Shown here: positions 1 to 8,067 of the stretch, piece after piece
Position numbering within the stretch: the stretch's first letter is position 1
Layout: every line of letters begins with the position of its first letter
DNA from: Acidimicrobiaceae bacterium
GTDB lineage: Bacteria > Actinomycetota > Acidimicrobiia > Acidimicrobiales > Acidimicrobiaceae
Length of the DNA stretch: 33,102 nt
Direction: 5' to 3'
NCBI GenBank assembly: GCA_013044365.1
Contig: JABEUP010000128.1
Coordinates: forward strand, 1 to 33,102
Notes under the pieces: generated by a model
Databases searched by the model: none
What the model was told of the DNA's origin: nothing
Seen by the model: the letters and a program-made list of their open reading frames with translations, nothing else
Made by a program: the position numbers and the translations under genes

Positions 1-477
1 AAGCAGTAAGTTCACTCTCTAACTACGGCATTCCCAACTTGGACGCGAATAGACAATATAGATCTCCATGACCAAATTGCGAATACCGACAAAAACGTAA
101 GATGGTTGATTCCGCCAACTCAGTACACAACCTCACACACGGGTTCCGACTGCATGAGCCTGGCAAAGTTTACGGCTTATTAGGTTTCCACTTTATGGAC
201 GCAACTAAGGACATTCAAAAAGTACCAGAAAAGTCGCTTTTGCTTTCTTGAGGAACGGAAAATATCTGCTTGCATAACGTTATCGAATTGGCTAGGTTAG
301 GCTGAATGGTGCGGGTTCGCTGTGCCTGGACCGAATTGTTGAGCAGCCCAAGTTTTTGTTGAACCGAGCTAATCACCTGCCGAGAGTCGACAACATATTC
401 GTCTTACCAAATATTCGACCTAGCTGTGAATGCTCTCATTCTGCTTATCAAGAATCAACAGACAGGAGGCACCTAAG
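1..477. other. Non-coding left edge, upstream of catalase
   Basis: No convincing ORF, tRNA or hairpin terminator was seen in this stretch. Its 3' part must carry the catalase promoter, but no clear -35/-10 pair or PerR/Fur/OxyR-type palindrome could be picked out by eye. The only firm regulatory element is the ribosome binding site AGGAGG at about 464-469, ahead of the catalase start. Confidence 0.5.
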
Positions 478-1929
478 ATGTCAAATGCAAAGCCGCCAGT
501 AACTACCAACGATGCCGGAATTCCAGTTGCGAGCGACGATCACTCACTCACAGTTGGCAGAGATGGTCCGATACTGTTGCAAGACCATTACCTCCTTGAG
601 AAAATGGCGCACTTCAATCGCGAACGTGTTCCGGAGCGGGTTGTCCATGCCAAGGGTGGAGGAGCACATGGATATTTAGAGATTTTTAATGATGTAAGCG
701 ATTGGTGTAAGGCTGACTTCCTAAAGAAGGGTACGAAGACCCCCCTTTTTGCGAGATTCTCTACTGTTGCCGGCGAGCTTGGTTCGGCAGATACGGTTAG
801 AGATCCTCGTGGCTTTGCAATCAAGTTTTATACCAATCAGGGTAATTACGATCTTGTAGGCAATAATACGCCAGTCTTTTTCATTCGGGATCCCAGTAAA
901 TTTTCTGACTTTATCCACTCACAGAAGAGACGCCCTGATAATAACTTGCGTGACAATAACATGCAATGGGATTTCTGGAGTCTCAGACCTGAATCGGCTC
1001 ATCAAGTTTCAATTTTGTTCAGTGACCGGGGTACTCCAAAGACGTGGCGGAACATGAACGGCTATTCAAGCCATACTTTCATGTGGATTAACGCTGGCGG
1101 CGAGCGATTCTGGGTGAAATATCATTTCAAAACCGATCAAGGCATAGAAAACTTTACCGATTCCCAAGCAAAGGCAATGGCTGCCGATGATCCTGATTTC
1201 CACATTCGCGACCTTTACCAGACGATTGCACGTGGTGAATTTCCTTCCTGGACTTTAGAGATGCAAATAATGCCCTACGAGGATGCCGCTGATTATCGAT
1301 TTAATGCTTTTGACCTGACGAAGGTGTGGCCGCATTCGGACTATCCGCCCATTCCTATCGGACGGATGGTACTTGACCGAAATCCGCAAAGTTACTTTGC
1401 AGAGGTCGAACAGGCTTCATTCGAGCCTTCCAACCTGGTTCCCGGGATTGGGCCAAGTCCAGACAAGATGCTTCTCGGAAGACTTTTCAGCTATCCCGAT
1501 ACCCATAGATATCGGATCGGCCCAAATTATCTTCAACTACCCATTAACCAGCCTCGGGCTGAGGTGCGTAGCTATTCAAAGGACGGCCCAATGAGGTATT
1601 CCCAAAGTGGTGCGCAGCCTGTTTACGCGCCTAACTCATACGGAGGTCCTCAAGGGGACTCCTCGTTCATGGATCCCGGCTGGACCACGAATGGAGAGAT
1701 GGTGCGAGAGGCGTACTCGCTTCATACCGAAGACGATGACTTTGGCCAGGCCGGTTCACTATATAGAAACGTCCTCACTAGTGGCGAGCGGGACAATATG
1801 GTGACAAATATTGTTGGTCATATGTCCAATGGTCTCGATAGTACAGTGATGGCTCGTGGCATTGAGTATTGGCGCAATGTCGATTTGAATCTGGGCGCCC
1901 GAGTGGCTAAAGGGCTTGGATCGACCTAA
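478..1929 (+). CDS. katA: Heme catalase, small-subunit type
   Basis: This 483-residue catalase disproportionates hydrogen peroxide to water and oxygen in the cytoplasm. The catalytic His lies in RVVHAKG (His57), the distal Asn in VGNNTPVFF (about Asn130), and the proximal heme-ligand Tyr in the motif RLFSYPDTHRYR near residue 340. The length fits monofunctional small-subunit catalases; there is no C-terminal flavodoxin-like domain as in large-subunit enzymes. The ORF is open upstream to 430, but ATG 478 is preferred because AGGAGG sits about 8 bases before it and the protein then starts like other catalases. It stands alone on the plus strand, and no peroxide regulator is adjacent. The family call is secure; the symbol is by type only. 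Confidence 0.97.
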   Translation: MSNAKPPVTTNDAGIPVASDDHSLTVGRDGPILLQDHYLLEKMAHFNRERVPERVVHAKGGGAHGYLEIFNDVSDWCKADFLKKGTKTPLFARFSTVAGELGSADTVRDPRGFAIKFYTNQGNYDLVGNNTPVFFIRDPSKFSDFIHSQKRRPDNNLRDNNMQWDFWSLRPESAHQVSILFSDRGTPKTWRNMNGYSSHTFMWINAGGERFWVKYHFKTDQGIENFTDSQAKAMAADDPDFHIRDLYQTIARGEFPSWTLEMQIMPYEDAADYRFNAFDLTKVWPHSDYPPIPIGRMVLDRNPQSYFAEVEQASFEPSNLVPGIGPSPDKMLLGRLFSYPDTHRYRIGPNYLQLPINQPRAEVRSYSKDGPMRYSQSGAQPVYAPNSYGGPQGDSSFMDPGWTTNGEMVREAYSLHTEDDDFGQAGSLYRNVLTSGERDNMVTNIVGHMSNGLDSTVMARGIEYWRNVDLNLGARVAKGLGST

Positions 1930-2088
1930 CAAGATTTGCATTAGCAAGTGATAAAGTATTTTTCGATTTTGACTTCTTGCCAGAGCTAAAAAGCACACCT
2001 TGTATGTGATTGCTGGTTGCCAAGCGAGACACTGAAAAATGCCAACTACTAATCTGCGCTGAAATTACTAGTTGGCGTAGGGCACCGC

Positions 2089-2379
2089 GTGTCAGAGCAA
2101 CCCTTGACAATGGCAACCGCCGCGAAAGATTTTACAACGTACAAACTATCGATAATATCTTTTCTCAAATCCACACCCTCGTCGGTAAAATCTGATGAAC
2201 ACCTGGACGTTTTGGCTCTTCCGAGTGCAGTGCCCGCTTGCTTAGCCTTGCTGGACCACATGCTGGCGAACACTCCGGAATATTTACGCTCGATAAAGTT
2301 GGCTGAGGATAAGATCCCACAAGGCGATCAGGGTCGAGGCCTCGAAGAAGCACGAGCCGTACTAGCTGAGAAGGAGTAG
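2089..2379 (+). CDS. Hypothetical small protein (doubtful)
   Basis: This is a 96-codon ORF with a GTG start, or an ATG at 2110 that would give 89 codons. The predicted product is soluble and mostly helical: a Ser/Lys-rich first half, an Ala/Leu-rich middle (ALPSAVPACLALLDHML) and an acidic C-terminus ending EARAVLAEKE. It has no signal peptide, no recognised motif and only a weak purine stretch (GTAGGG) before the GTG. It is on the same strand as the catalase, 159 bases downstream. It could be a small real gene or a chance ORF; no family is recognised. The clean C-terminal helix is the main reason for listing it. Confidence 0.35.
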   Translation: MSEQPLTMATAAKDFTTYKLSIISFLKSTPSSVKSDEHLDVLALPSAVPACLALLDHMLANTPEYLRSIKLAEDKIPQGDQGRGLEEARAVLAEKE

Positions 2380-2714
2380 TTCTGGCTCGTTGAGTCACCA
2401 ATTCTCAGCTAGGTGAGCGGGAGTTGGCTGTGAGTCCCTTCGGGGAACGAAAGAGAGCCGCGTAAGAACTTCTGCAATTTCGCGGAAAAGTTTCAAATCC
2501 AGGCGTGAAGGCTTCAAACGGACACCCGGGTTGGTACCGACTGCGAATCAGGAACTGGCGTGTGCTGCACTTCCCAGATGATTAGGGAGTGGTGGTTGCC
2601 CCCGCATCATCAACATACGGGAGTTTGAGCGCTCCATGCCTCCATCGCCACAACAATGCGCTAGCATCCGAACAACCCGACCTTTACAACGTACTCAGAC
2701 ATCCCTCCCTGGCA
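2380..2714. other. Intergenic stretch, convergent
   Basis: This gap of about 335 bases lies between the plus-strand small ORF and the minus-strand MoaD/ThiS-like gene. A short hairpin, TCCCTTCGGGGA, lies near 2436-2447. It has no clear T tract, so it is not called a terminator. Nothing else is recognised. Confidence 0.4.
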
Positions 2715-2945
2715 TCATCCCCCGGCCATCTGAGGGTATACGACAATAGAGTCGCCATTTTTGAGAACCGAATCTCTGGCCGGAGCCACAGTATTATTGA
2801 GCATGACCACATAATGCCTTGCTCCCAGGCCATGCTCGCCGAGAAAGTCATCCAGCGTTATTCCGCTTCCAATCTCAATTATTGCGCTTCCGCCCGGAAG
2901 CCGATCTGCGAGTTGACCGCGTAATCGAAGTGAAATGCTCGGCAT
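2715..2945 (-). CDS. MoaD/ThiS-family ubiquitin-like sulfur carrier protein
   Basis: This 76-residue beta-grasp protein ends in the diagnostic Gly-Gly (VVYPQMAGG). In MoaD/ThiS proteins this tail is adenylated and thiocarboxylated by an E1-like enzyme to donate sulfur. The middle YVVMLNNTVAP and the DSVLKNGDSIVVYP block match the usual MoaD/ThiS core ('v.vNg..v....~L~dGDev.i.P'). ATG 2945 follows GGAG by 12 bases, a rather long spacing. It begins 26 bases after the acetamidase-like gene ends and is almost certainly co-transcribed with it. No E1 (MoeB/ThiF), MoaE or ThiG is nearby, so whether it serves molybdopterin, thiamin or another thio-cofactor cannot be decided. Confidence 0.8.
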   Translation of the reverse strand: MPSISLRLRGQLADRLPGGSAIIEIGSGITLDDFLGEHGLGARHYVVMLNNTVAPARDSVLKNGDSIVVYPQMAGG

Positions 2946-2971
2946 CTATATTTCATAGCTCCAAATATTGG

Positions 2972-4309
2972 TTACCATCCGGCGGGTTGCCCGTATTGCG
3001 CCTCCACCAGATGGAGGATCCCCAGATCGTCAACCTTTGTTTTGGGAGCCAAAAGATTCAGTTGGATAAATCCGGGAAGTCTGCCTATTTCTATTGCCCC
3101 TGAAATAGTTCCCCTATTCTTCACCTCGTCAGCGCTCATACCAAGAAGATGAGCGGCCCGTGCAACTGCATTGTCTACCGCCGCATTAATAAAAGGACCT
3201 GATCCAAGAATCTGCAGAGGCAATACCGGACCTTCAAGACTTGTATTGTTTTCCTCAGCCAGGGTCCTGGCCCGGCCAACCTCATCGGAGGTGAAAGGAC
3301 GAACCAAAAATGGCAGATCCTCAAGTGGCGGCAACAGAATTGGCCCGTCGAGTTTAAGACCCTTTATCACTTCGACTCTGACTATGACGCGGGCCGCAAC
3401 GTCAGTGGTGTGCACCGCAAGTTCTCCGTCTCCAATCATTGCGTGAACATCCCCGGCATAGATGCCAGCACCGTCCACTTTCGCCGGAACAATCAGGATG
3501 CTACCTTCCCGGACAGAATCGATGTCCATGTGGACGTCAGTGCGTTGTTCAAGTTGTTCGTCGGTAAGGGCGAATTCATGTTCTGCTCCAACAAGAAATG
3601 CTCCGAAGTCGCCACAATTGTGCGAGCTGGGAATATCAATTGCCGGTATCGAACCAAGATTTCCTGCCGAAATTCTGCATCTGGTCATTGTCCCAACCAG
3701 ATCTGCCTTTGCCAAAGTGACCACTGGATGCTGATGGGCATTTTCGTGCAAACCCATCCAGGCTTTTCCATCCCGGGCTATCTCGGCTGCCCTATCTTTG
3801 TTTACGGTGACTCCGATTCCCTTAGGCTGGTCAAAGACCATGGTGTAGCCCTCGACCATATGGAAAGGAATTACTTCGCTATGGCAGGCTTTGCATCGGA
3901 CCGCAGATTCCCCGATTCCATCCAAATATGTGTCGGGATAAAGAAAGTGCCGTCCAGCATCACGGCAGGTCGGACATATCCCAGCCACAAAGGGATCCGA
4001 AATGAAGCGTCCATCCCAACCCGTGCTGGTTCCAGACGAAGTGGCTTTTGAGAGTTGTTCGATGCGTTCAATGTGCAGTGCCACCGAGTCACCAACTCTG
4101 GCACCGTCTACCCGCACCGGGAGACTGACCTCGTGTCCGCTTCTTAGAGAGGGGGTTATCATCGCTCCCCAGCACCCGGGCACGGTTATGAATTCGATGC
4201 GACCGCCATCTGACACCGGGCCAAGCATCTCATTGCTCGGACCCACTATGTCGGTATAGCGGTCGACTACTACGTGAGATGAGATTTTTTCTGGCATCAA
4301 AGTAGACAT
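2972..4309 (-). CDS. Acetamidase/formamidase-family protein with a four-Cys insertion
   Basis: The 445-residue product resembles the FmdA/AmdA family, which hydrolyses short aliphatic amides to the acid and ammonia. Typical blocks are FITVPGCWGAMITP near the N-terminus, VRVDGARVGDSVALHI, HNCGDFG (about residues 240-250), DVHAMIGDGELAV and a C-terminal region rich in Leu/Pro. Unusually, residues 112-142 carry CPTC and CKAC pairs (Cys112, 115, 139, 142), which look like a zinc-knuckle insertion and make the protein longer than formamidases of about 410 residues. ATG 4309 is chosen over the longer ORF (4381) because AGGAGG sits 7-8 bases upstream. It is the first gene of a two-gene unit with the MoaD/ThiS-like carrier. 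The substrate is unknown. Confidence 0.85.
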   Translation of the reverse strand: MSTLMPEKISSHVVVDRYTDIVGPSNEMLGPVSDGGRIEFITVPGCWGAMITPSLRSGHEVSLPVRVDGARVGDSVALHIERIEQLSKATSSGTSTGWDGRFISDPFVAGICPTCRDAGRHFLYPDTYLDGIGESAVRCKACHSEVIPFHMVEGYTMVFDQPKGIGVTVNKDRAAEIARDGKAWMGLHENAHQHPVVTLAKADLVGTMTRCRISAGNLGSIPAIDIPSSHNCGDFGAFLVGAEHEFALTDEQLEQRTDVHMDIDSVREGSILIVPAKVDGAGIYAGDVHAMIGDGELAVHTTDVAARVIVRVEVIKGLKLDGPILLPPLEDLPFLVRPFTSDEVGRARTLAEENNTSLEGPVLPLQILGSGPFINAAVDNAVARAAHLLGMSADEVKNRGTISGAIEIGRLPGFIQLNLLAPKTKVDDLGILHLVEAQYGQPAGW

Positions 4310-4811
4310 GATTACCGCCTCCTGAATTGAGCCGATTATTTGAATAGGATTCGGTGAATTCGAACCCGTCGGTTCATGCACTCACTGTTGAAGATATCAC
4401 AGCACCCAGCTCATGTCGATGAAAAAATTTTGCGGGGCGTAAAACATTCCAGTTGGTGAATCAAGGAACGCCCTATGTGGACCTCAGGGTAAACGGATCG
4501 CATAAGCCAGCCCATACGATGCCTTCCGAAAGAACACGATCGGAAATTTGCGATCATATCCCTGCGGCCGGATGAACAGTCTCTGTGATTTTAATACGGG
4601 GAATGAACATGACCCGGCCCGAGAACCCAATTGCAAAGTCAGTTCCCAGGTGCCAGTTCATCAAATGTCGAGAAGGCCATGGCCAAGCCTGACCAATCCT
4701 TTCTCGCCCGCTATGTACTCTCAAACTGCCAAAACTTGCAACCCCCATCCCAAGGCAGCAAATGCCAGCCAAATCAAGCGGGTCCCACACCTTAACCGCC
4801 CAGCAAATCCA
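4310..4811. other. Intergenic region upstream of the amidase-like gene
   Basis: About 500 bases between the phosphoesterase stop and the amidase-like start, both on the minus strand. The only defined element is the AGGAGG ribosome binding site just upstream of 4309. The phosphoesterase frame continues open past its TAG for about 86 codons (to 4554), but no domain was recognised there. No terminator hairpin with a T tract was found. Confidence 0.4.
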
Positions 4812-6329
4812 CTACCCCGACGATGATTTCGCCAGAGTTGAACACGCTCCCCCTACCCCGGGGCTGCCGCCTCCCGGACAGACCAGAGAGGTCCTTGGGT
4901 CAGTGGACAATACCAGCGGAGGCCGGGGAGCCTGGGAAAAATTAAAGTCATTTATAAGATTACCAAGCACCTTTGAGTTCTCCCGGACAGTAGGCCTGGG
5001 ATCCGGACGACCGTCAGTCTGCGGATTGATAGCTTCCCCTCCAAGAAAATCATCCTCAATGAATTTTATGTAAGAATCGTAACTGAGAGTTTGGCTGTCA
5101 ATATATCCGGCCTTAGCATATGGACTTATCACCAATCCGGGTACCCTAATGCCGAGCCCGAGCGCATCAATCTGCGGTGGCACCACCTGATCGTAAAATC
5201 CTCCCCAATCATCCCATGTCACAAATATTGCCGTCGAATTCCAGTCAGGACCCTCCATTACATGATTGATGATGTTGGTCACGTATGACTGGCCCACTGA
5301 AACAAGTGCCGGCGGATGCTCACTGTCTTTGGCATTTGGCAATACCCACGAAACAGACGGCAAATTCCCTGACGCGGCCTCTGACATAAAGCTCGAAAGA
5401 TCTTTGACATTACCCAACTGATTGTCCTGATGCACATCGACAAACCCGGGAAGTACGTTCCAAATCCGTGGTACCCCATTACCGGACACACCGGCGGATG
5501 TGTTTTTAACCGCAAGCAAACCATTATTCCGCCCCGAAATTCCGGTCCCCGCAGAAACTGGCTTTTTTACTGGCTTGGCAGCGCGTGCCAGCGGCTGGGC
5601 GCCATTGTCCAGATACCATGACCATGACACACCGCTCCGGTGCAAGAGCCAGGTGAGGTCGGTCCAGCCATATGGAGTTGGATTATTGATATTAGCAAGT
5701 ATCGGGTCTTCAGCGCTTGTACAACTCATTGGAACCGTTGGGTTGAAACACGTCGCCGACCAACCTGATACCAGATAGAGATGCGAAGGAAAGCTCCAGG
5801 AGTGAACCGACTCGAACATATGATCCTGCAGCACAAAGTTTTTCGCATATGTCCAATAGTTGGGAATATCTGATCCATTGTGATAGCCCATTACATCAGT
5901 TGCGGTTCCTTGCCGGCAGGCAGGATCTGTCGGAACCTTACATCCGGATCGTGACAATTCAGCCTGGGCGATAAAACCGTTCATTAGCCCGCCGGCAACG
6001 TCGGCATAGCTGTTGGAAGCGTTATGCGGCCCGCCACCATTGCGGTCCTGGTGGTCAAGATACGGCTTTACACAGCCGCCACTTTGGGGATTTGGTACAC
6101 ACGCAGTGGGAGTTCCCTGCGACATGGGAATTCCTTCTGCCCCCGGAAATGTCCCAAAGTACGAGTCAAAGGAACGGTTCTCCTGAAATATCACCACAAC
6201 ATGGCGAATTTTATAAATCCCCGAAAAAGAGGCCGCTCCCGGCGAAGCACCGGCGATACAGGCGGCAATAAGCAGTGCGCATGCGGTGCCAAGAACACCC
6301 CATGAGATAAGCCGCGCAGAAGACTTCAT
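4812..6329 (-). CDS. Secreted phosphoesterase lipoprotein (phospholipase C / acid phosphatase family)
   Basis: This 505-residue exported protein has an N-terminal hydrophobic segment and lipobox IAAC (lipidated Cys24), so it is likely anchored outside the membrane. The mature part opens with IRHVVVIFQENRSFDSYFG, the signature of the phosphoesterase family that includes bacterial phospholipases C and acid phosphatases. Further family blocks are YWTYAKNFVLQDHMFE, SWSFPSHLYLVSGW, AIFVTWDDWGGFYDQVVPP and GLGIRVPGLVISPYAKAGY. It probably releases phosphate or a headgroup from phospholipids or phosphate esters. ATG 6329 is preferred over an in-frame TTG at 6347. Its own ribosome site is weak (AAGG, 12 bases away), but the ATG overlaps the stop of a small upstream ORF, suggesting coupled translation. 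Exact substrate not assignable. Confidence 0.9.
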   Translation of the reverse strand: MKSSARLISWGVLGTACALLIAACIAGASPGAASFSGIYKIRHVVVIFQENRSFDSYFGTFPGAEGIPMSQGTPTACVPNPQSGGCVKPYLDHQDRNGGGPHNASNSYADVAGGLMNGFIAQAELSRSGCKVPTDPACRQGTATDVMGYHNGSDIPNYWTYAKNFVLQDHMFESVHSWSFPSHLYLVSGWSATCFNPTVPMSCTSAEDPILANINNPTPYGWTDLTWLLHRSGVSWSWYLDNGAQPLARAAKPVKKPVSAGTGISGRNNGLLAVKNTSAGVSGNGVPRIWNVLPGFVDVHQDNQLGNVKDLSSFMSEAASGNLPSVSWVLPNAKDSEHPPALVSVGQSYVTNIINHVMEGPDWNSTAIFVTWDDWGGFYDQVVPPQIDALGLGIRVPGLVISPYAKAGYIDSQTLSYDSYIKFIEDDFLGGEAINPQTDGRPDPRPTVRENSKVLGNLINDFNFSQAPRPPLVLSTDPRTSLVCPGGGSPGVGGACSTLAKSSSG

Positions 6330-6457
6330 CGAAACTGAACCTTGCAAAGATCGTTAAAGGGTGCGCACCGGCCAGCACCTATGAACGACGTAAATCGAAT
6401 AAACAGCAGCGTCCACTTCCCCAAAGGATCAAGTCCAGCAATGCTCATACCCTCCAT
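6326..6457 (-). CDS. Candidate 43-codon micro-ORF coupled to the phosphoesterase
   Basis: ATG 6457 is preceded by a strong GAGGGAGG ribosome site 7 bases away. The stop TGA overlaps the phosphoesterase ATG in an ATGA arrangement at 6326-6329. The peptide has a hydrophobic middle (WTLLFIRFTSFIGAG) and no recognisable family. The strong ribosome site here, set against the weak one at the lipoprotein gene, suggests a leader peptide or translational coupler. A chance ORF remains possible. Confidence 0.4.
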   Translation of the reverse strand: MEGMSIAGLDPLGKWTLLFIRFTSFIGAGRCAPFNDLCKVQFR

Positions 6458-6825
6458 ATGGCAGCCTCCCTCACACACACTGACTCCCAGCCAGGTGACC
6501 CAGTGTGTTTTCAACTATAAGCCATCTGACGGCATCTGCCAAGAAGTCGGTACCTGGCGCTTGTTTGCCTGCAACGGTCCATCACATGAGATGCACCCCC
6601 AGGGCGACAAAGCCAGTGAGTGACAAGACAAAGTATAAGCCCGGGACCACCCCGATCGCTTTGAGTGTCACCGTGACCGCAGCAATACGGAAGGGGACCA
6701 GCTCTTATATAACCCACTTGATCAACTTGGCTGCCGACGCTGAGTTTCAGCGCCTCAGCGATACGAACCGTCGCACCTGAAGCCGCGGCCCCACCCCAAT
6801 GACACCCTGAACACACTTTAAACAA
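6458..6825. other. Intergenic region upstream of the phosphoesterase
   Basis: About 370 bases between the end of the large minus-strand operon and the micro-ORF/phosphoesterase unit. It should hold the promoter of the phosphoesterase, but no convincing -35/-10 pair or Pho-box-like direct repeat was identified. ORFs crossing it on either strand have no ribosome site and no recognisable protein sequence. Confidence 0.4.
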
Positions 6826-6858
6826 CGGGCAGCTGCGGTTTTCAACTGCAGCTGCCCG
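6826..6858 (-). terminator. Hairpin terminator of the large operon
   Basis: The 11-bp arms CGGGCAGCTGC and GCAGCTGCCCG are perfect complements. Inner GGTT/AACT pairing leaves a 3-base loop. Read on the minus strand it begins 7 bases after the last cupin stop and is followed by GTTGTTTAAAG, a modest T-rich run. Position and strength make it the likely end of the 19.7-6.9 kb operon. Confidence 0.75.
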
Positions 6859-6865
6859 GCACTTA

Positions 6866-7333
6866 CTATGCAAGGGGCATATGCTCTATACCCGTTCCCA
6901 ATCCCGGACCGAGAGCCGAATCCCAGTTCGGAAAGGCCAATATGATCCGGGCGGCAACGTCGCCGGTATTGAAAAAGTCGAAGAGAACTCCGTGGGGCTT
7001 ACTTGGGATACCGAGGAGGTCACGTTCGCACCACTCATGAATTTCACCGTCAAGCCACAGTTCACCGCTACCTTCAACAACGATACCCACGATGTTTCCC
7101 GGGTGTTTGATGCGGTCTGAGCGCATACCCGCATCAATCTCAATCTCCACCATGTAGAGGGAGGAGAGCGCTCGATCTTCAAGGCTTGGGTGCAGATACC
7201 AGCGCAAAGTGCCTAGTCCCGCAACATCCTCCCGGTGAGCGTCATTGCGCGGAACCACACAGGCGGCCTGACGACTCCGCTCGAATCGGGTCCTCGAACG
7301 CTCCTCCAGATCAAGCCACAGACTGTCAGTCAC
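6866..7333 (-). CDS. Cupin-domain protein (incomplete metal motif)
   Basis: This 155-residue single-cupin protein is the last gene of the large operon. The cupin core runs from about residue 65 to 140: KHPGNIVGIVVEGSGELWLDG followed by GIPSKPHGVLFDF. The first cupin motif keeps only one of the usual two His (His77), and Asn80 stands where Glu/Gln is common; His114 of the second motif is kept. A metal may therefore be bound weakly or not at all, and the protein could be a sugar/acid isomerase-like or a binding cupin rather than a dioxygenase. The GTG start overlaps the stop of the upstream cupin gene (GTGA), implying coupled translation. Substrate unknown. Confidence 0.8.
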   Translation of the reverse strand: MTDSLWLDLEERSRTRFERSRQAACVVPRNDAHREDVAGLGTLRWYLHPSLEDRALSSLYMVEIEIDAGMRSDRIKHPGNIVGIVVEGSGELWLDGEIHEWCERDLLGIPSKPHGVLFDFFNTGDVAARIILAFPNWDSALGPGLGTGIEHMPLA

Positions 7334-7839
7334 CGTTCACCTCTCTCCTCCCATCGGGGACTGGCCTCAACCTGGCCAAACATGGATCCCAGCGCGCGGT
7401 GAAACGGACCGTACACCAGGGCGACCCATTCGCATGGCTCAGAATCGTCGTCCCGAAAATGTTGATGTTCTACTCCGCCGGGCAGAATCGGCAACATCAC
7501 CACATCGCCAGCTTTCCAATGAAATGTCTTCCCGTTGACGACAGTACGTCCGTGACCCCGCCGAACATAGATGACCGTGCTTCCCTGATGGCGATGCTTG
7601 CCGGACATGCTCTCGATCTTCTGTGAGAACACTCTCCATCCGGTCACAGCACTGTCGGTAACGAAGGAGTCATGGAGATAGTAACCAACGTGCCCTTGGC
7701 GGACCTGCCTCCACTCGACATCGTTGTCCCTTATCACAACCCGTCCCTCGGCGGCACGGGTGCGTTCTTCCTCAAATACACGAAGAGTCCCCTCGTAAAA
7801 ATCGGAGTCCTTCGCTGCTTCATCTCGCGGATTACTCAT
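7330..7839 (-). CDS. Cupin-domain protein with full His set
   Basis: This 169-residue protein has a cupin core between about residues 72 and 145. Motif 1 has GKHRHQG (His82, His84) followed by YVRRGHG, and motif 2 has GDVVMLPILPGGVEHQHF (His125/His127), so a mononuclear metal site is likely. Such small cupins include dioxygenases, isomerases and lyases acting on organic acids; the sequence alone does not say which. Its ATG overlaps the preceding 63-codon ORF (ATGA) and its own stop overlaps the next cupin gene. The two cupins differ enough that they are not a recent duplication; they may work as partners or on successive intermediates of the operon's pathway. Confidence 0.85.
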   Translation of the reverse strand: MSNPRDEAAKDSDFYEGTLRVFEEERTRAAEGRVVIRDNDVEWRQVRQGHVGYYLHDSFVTDSAVTGWRVFSQKIESMSGKHRHQGSTVIYVRRGHGRTVVNGKTFHWKAGDVVMLPILPGGVEHQHFRDDDSEPCEWVALVYGPFHRALGSMFGQVEASPRWEERGER

Positions 7840-8027
7840 GACTCTGATAACCCACGCATGTGACCAGCCAATTGACGCCGATCATAGACACAGGGGATCT
7901 CCGCCCCGATCGCCCTAAAAAGACGGCCAATCCAAGCTATTTCATCAAGGGGCATCATCATTACTGTGTCTGTTCGCGGGGAAGCACCCCGCCTCGCGCC
8001 AATGGCGGCATTTACAACCAATTGCAT
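7836..8027 (-). CDS. Small operon protein, 63 residues, unknown
   Basis: This short gene is supported by context more than by sequence. A strong GAAGGAG ribosome site lies 5 bases before ATG 8027, it starts 40 bases after the solute-binding protein gene, and its stop overlaps the next ATG (ATGA). The peptide starts MQLVVNAAIGARRG and continues with MPLDEIAWIGRLFRAIGAEIPCV. That segment loosely recalls the C-terminal helical domain of ketopantoate-reductase/octopine-dehydrogenase-like enzymes ('...L..ig...Gv..P'), so it could be the surviving tail of a larger dehydrogenase. It could equally be a genuine small subunit. No family is claimed. Confidence 0.6.
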   Translation of the reverse strand: MQLVVNAAIGARRGASPRTDTVMMMPLDEIAWIGRLFRAIGAEIPCVYDRRQLAGHMRGLSES

Positions 8028-8067
8028 ATTTACTCCTTCGTTAGATGGCGGAGAAAGCTGTAGCTGT

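Noticed and set aside
3410..4051. 213-codon plus-strand ORF
   Set aside because: Lies wholly opposite the acetamidase/formamidase-family gene, which has clear family motifs and a strong ribosome site; it is a shadow frame.
4340..4375. TTCGAA-containing stretch resembling a tRNA T-loop
   Set aside because: The flanking bases do not pair as a T-arm and no anticodon or acceptor arms are present.
4554..4811. In-frame open extension (about 86 codons) after the TAG stop of the phosphoesterase, with a mildly hydrophobic stretch
   Set aside because: No recognisable domain, the stop lies at a natural family C-terminus, and there is no readthrough signal I can identify; treated as chance.
6511..6873. 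120-codon minus-strand ORF between the cupin operon and the phosphoesterase
   Set aside because: It runs through the operon's hairpin terminator, lacks a ribosome site and has a Cys/Gly/Arg composition typical of a non-coding frame.
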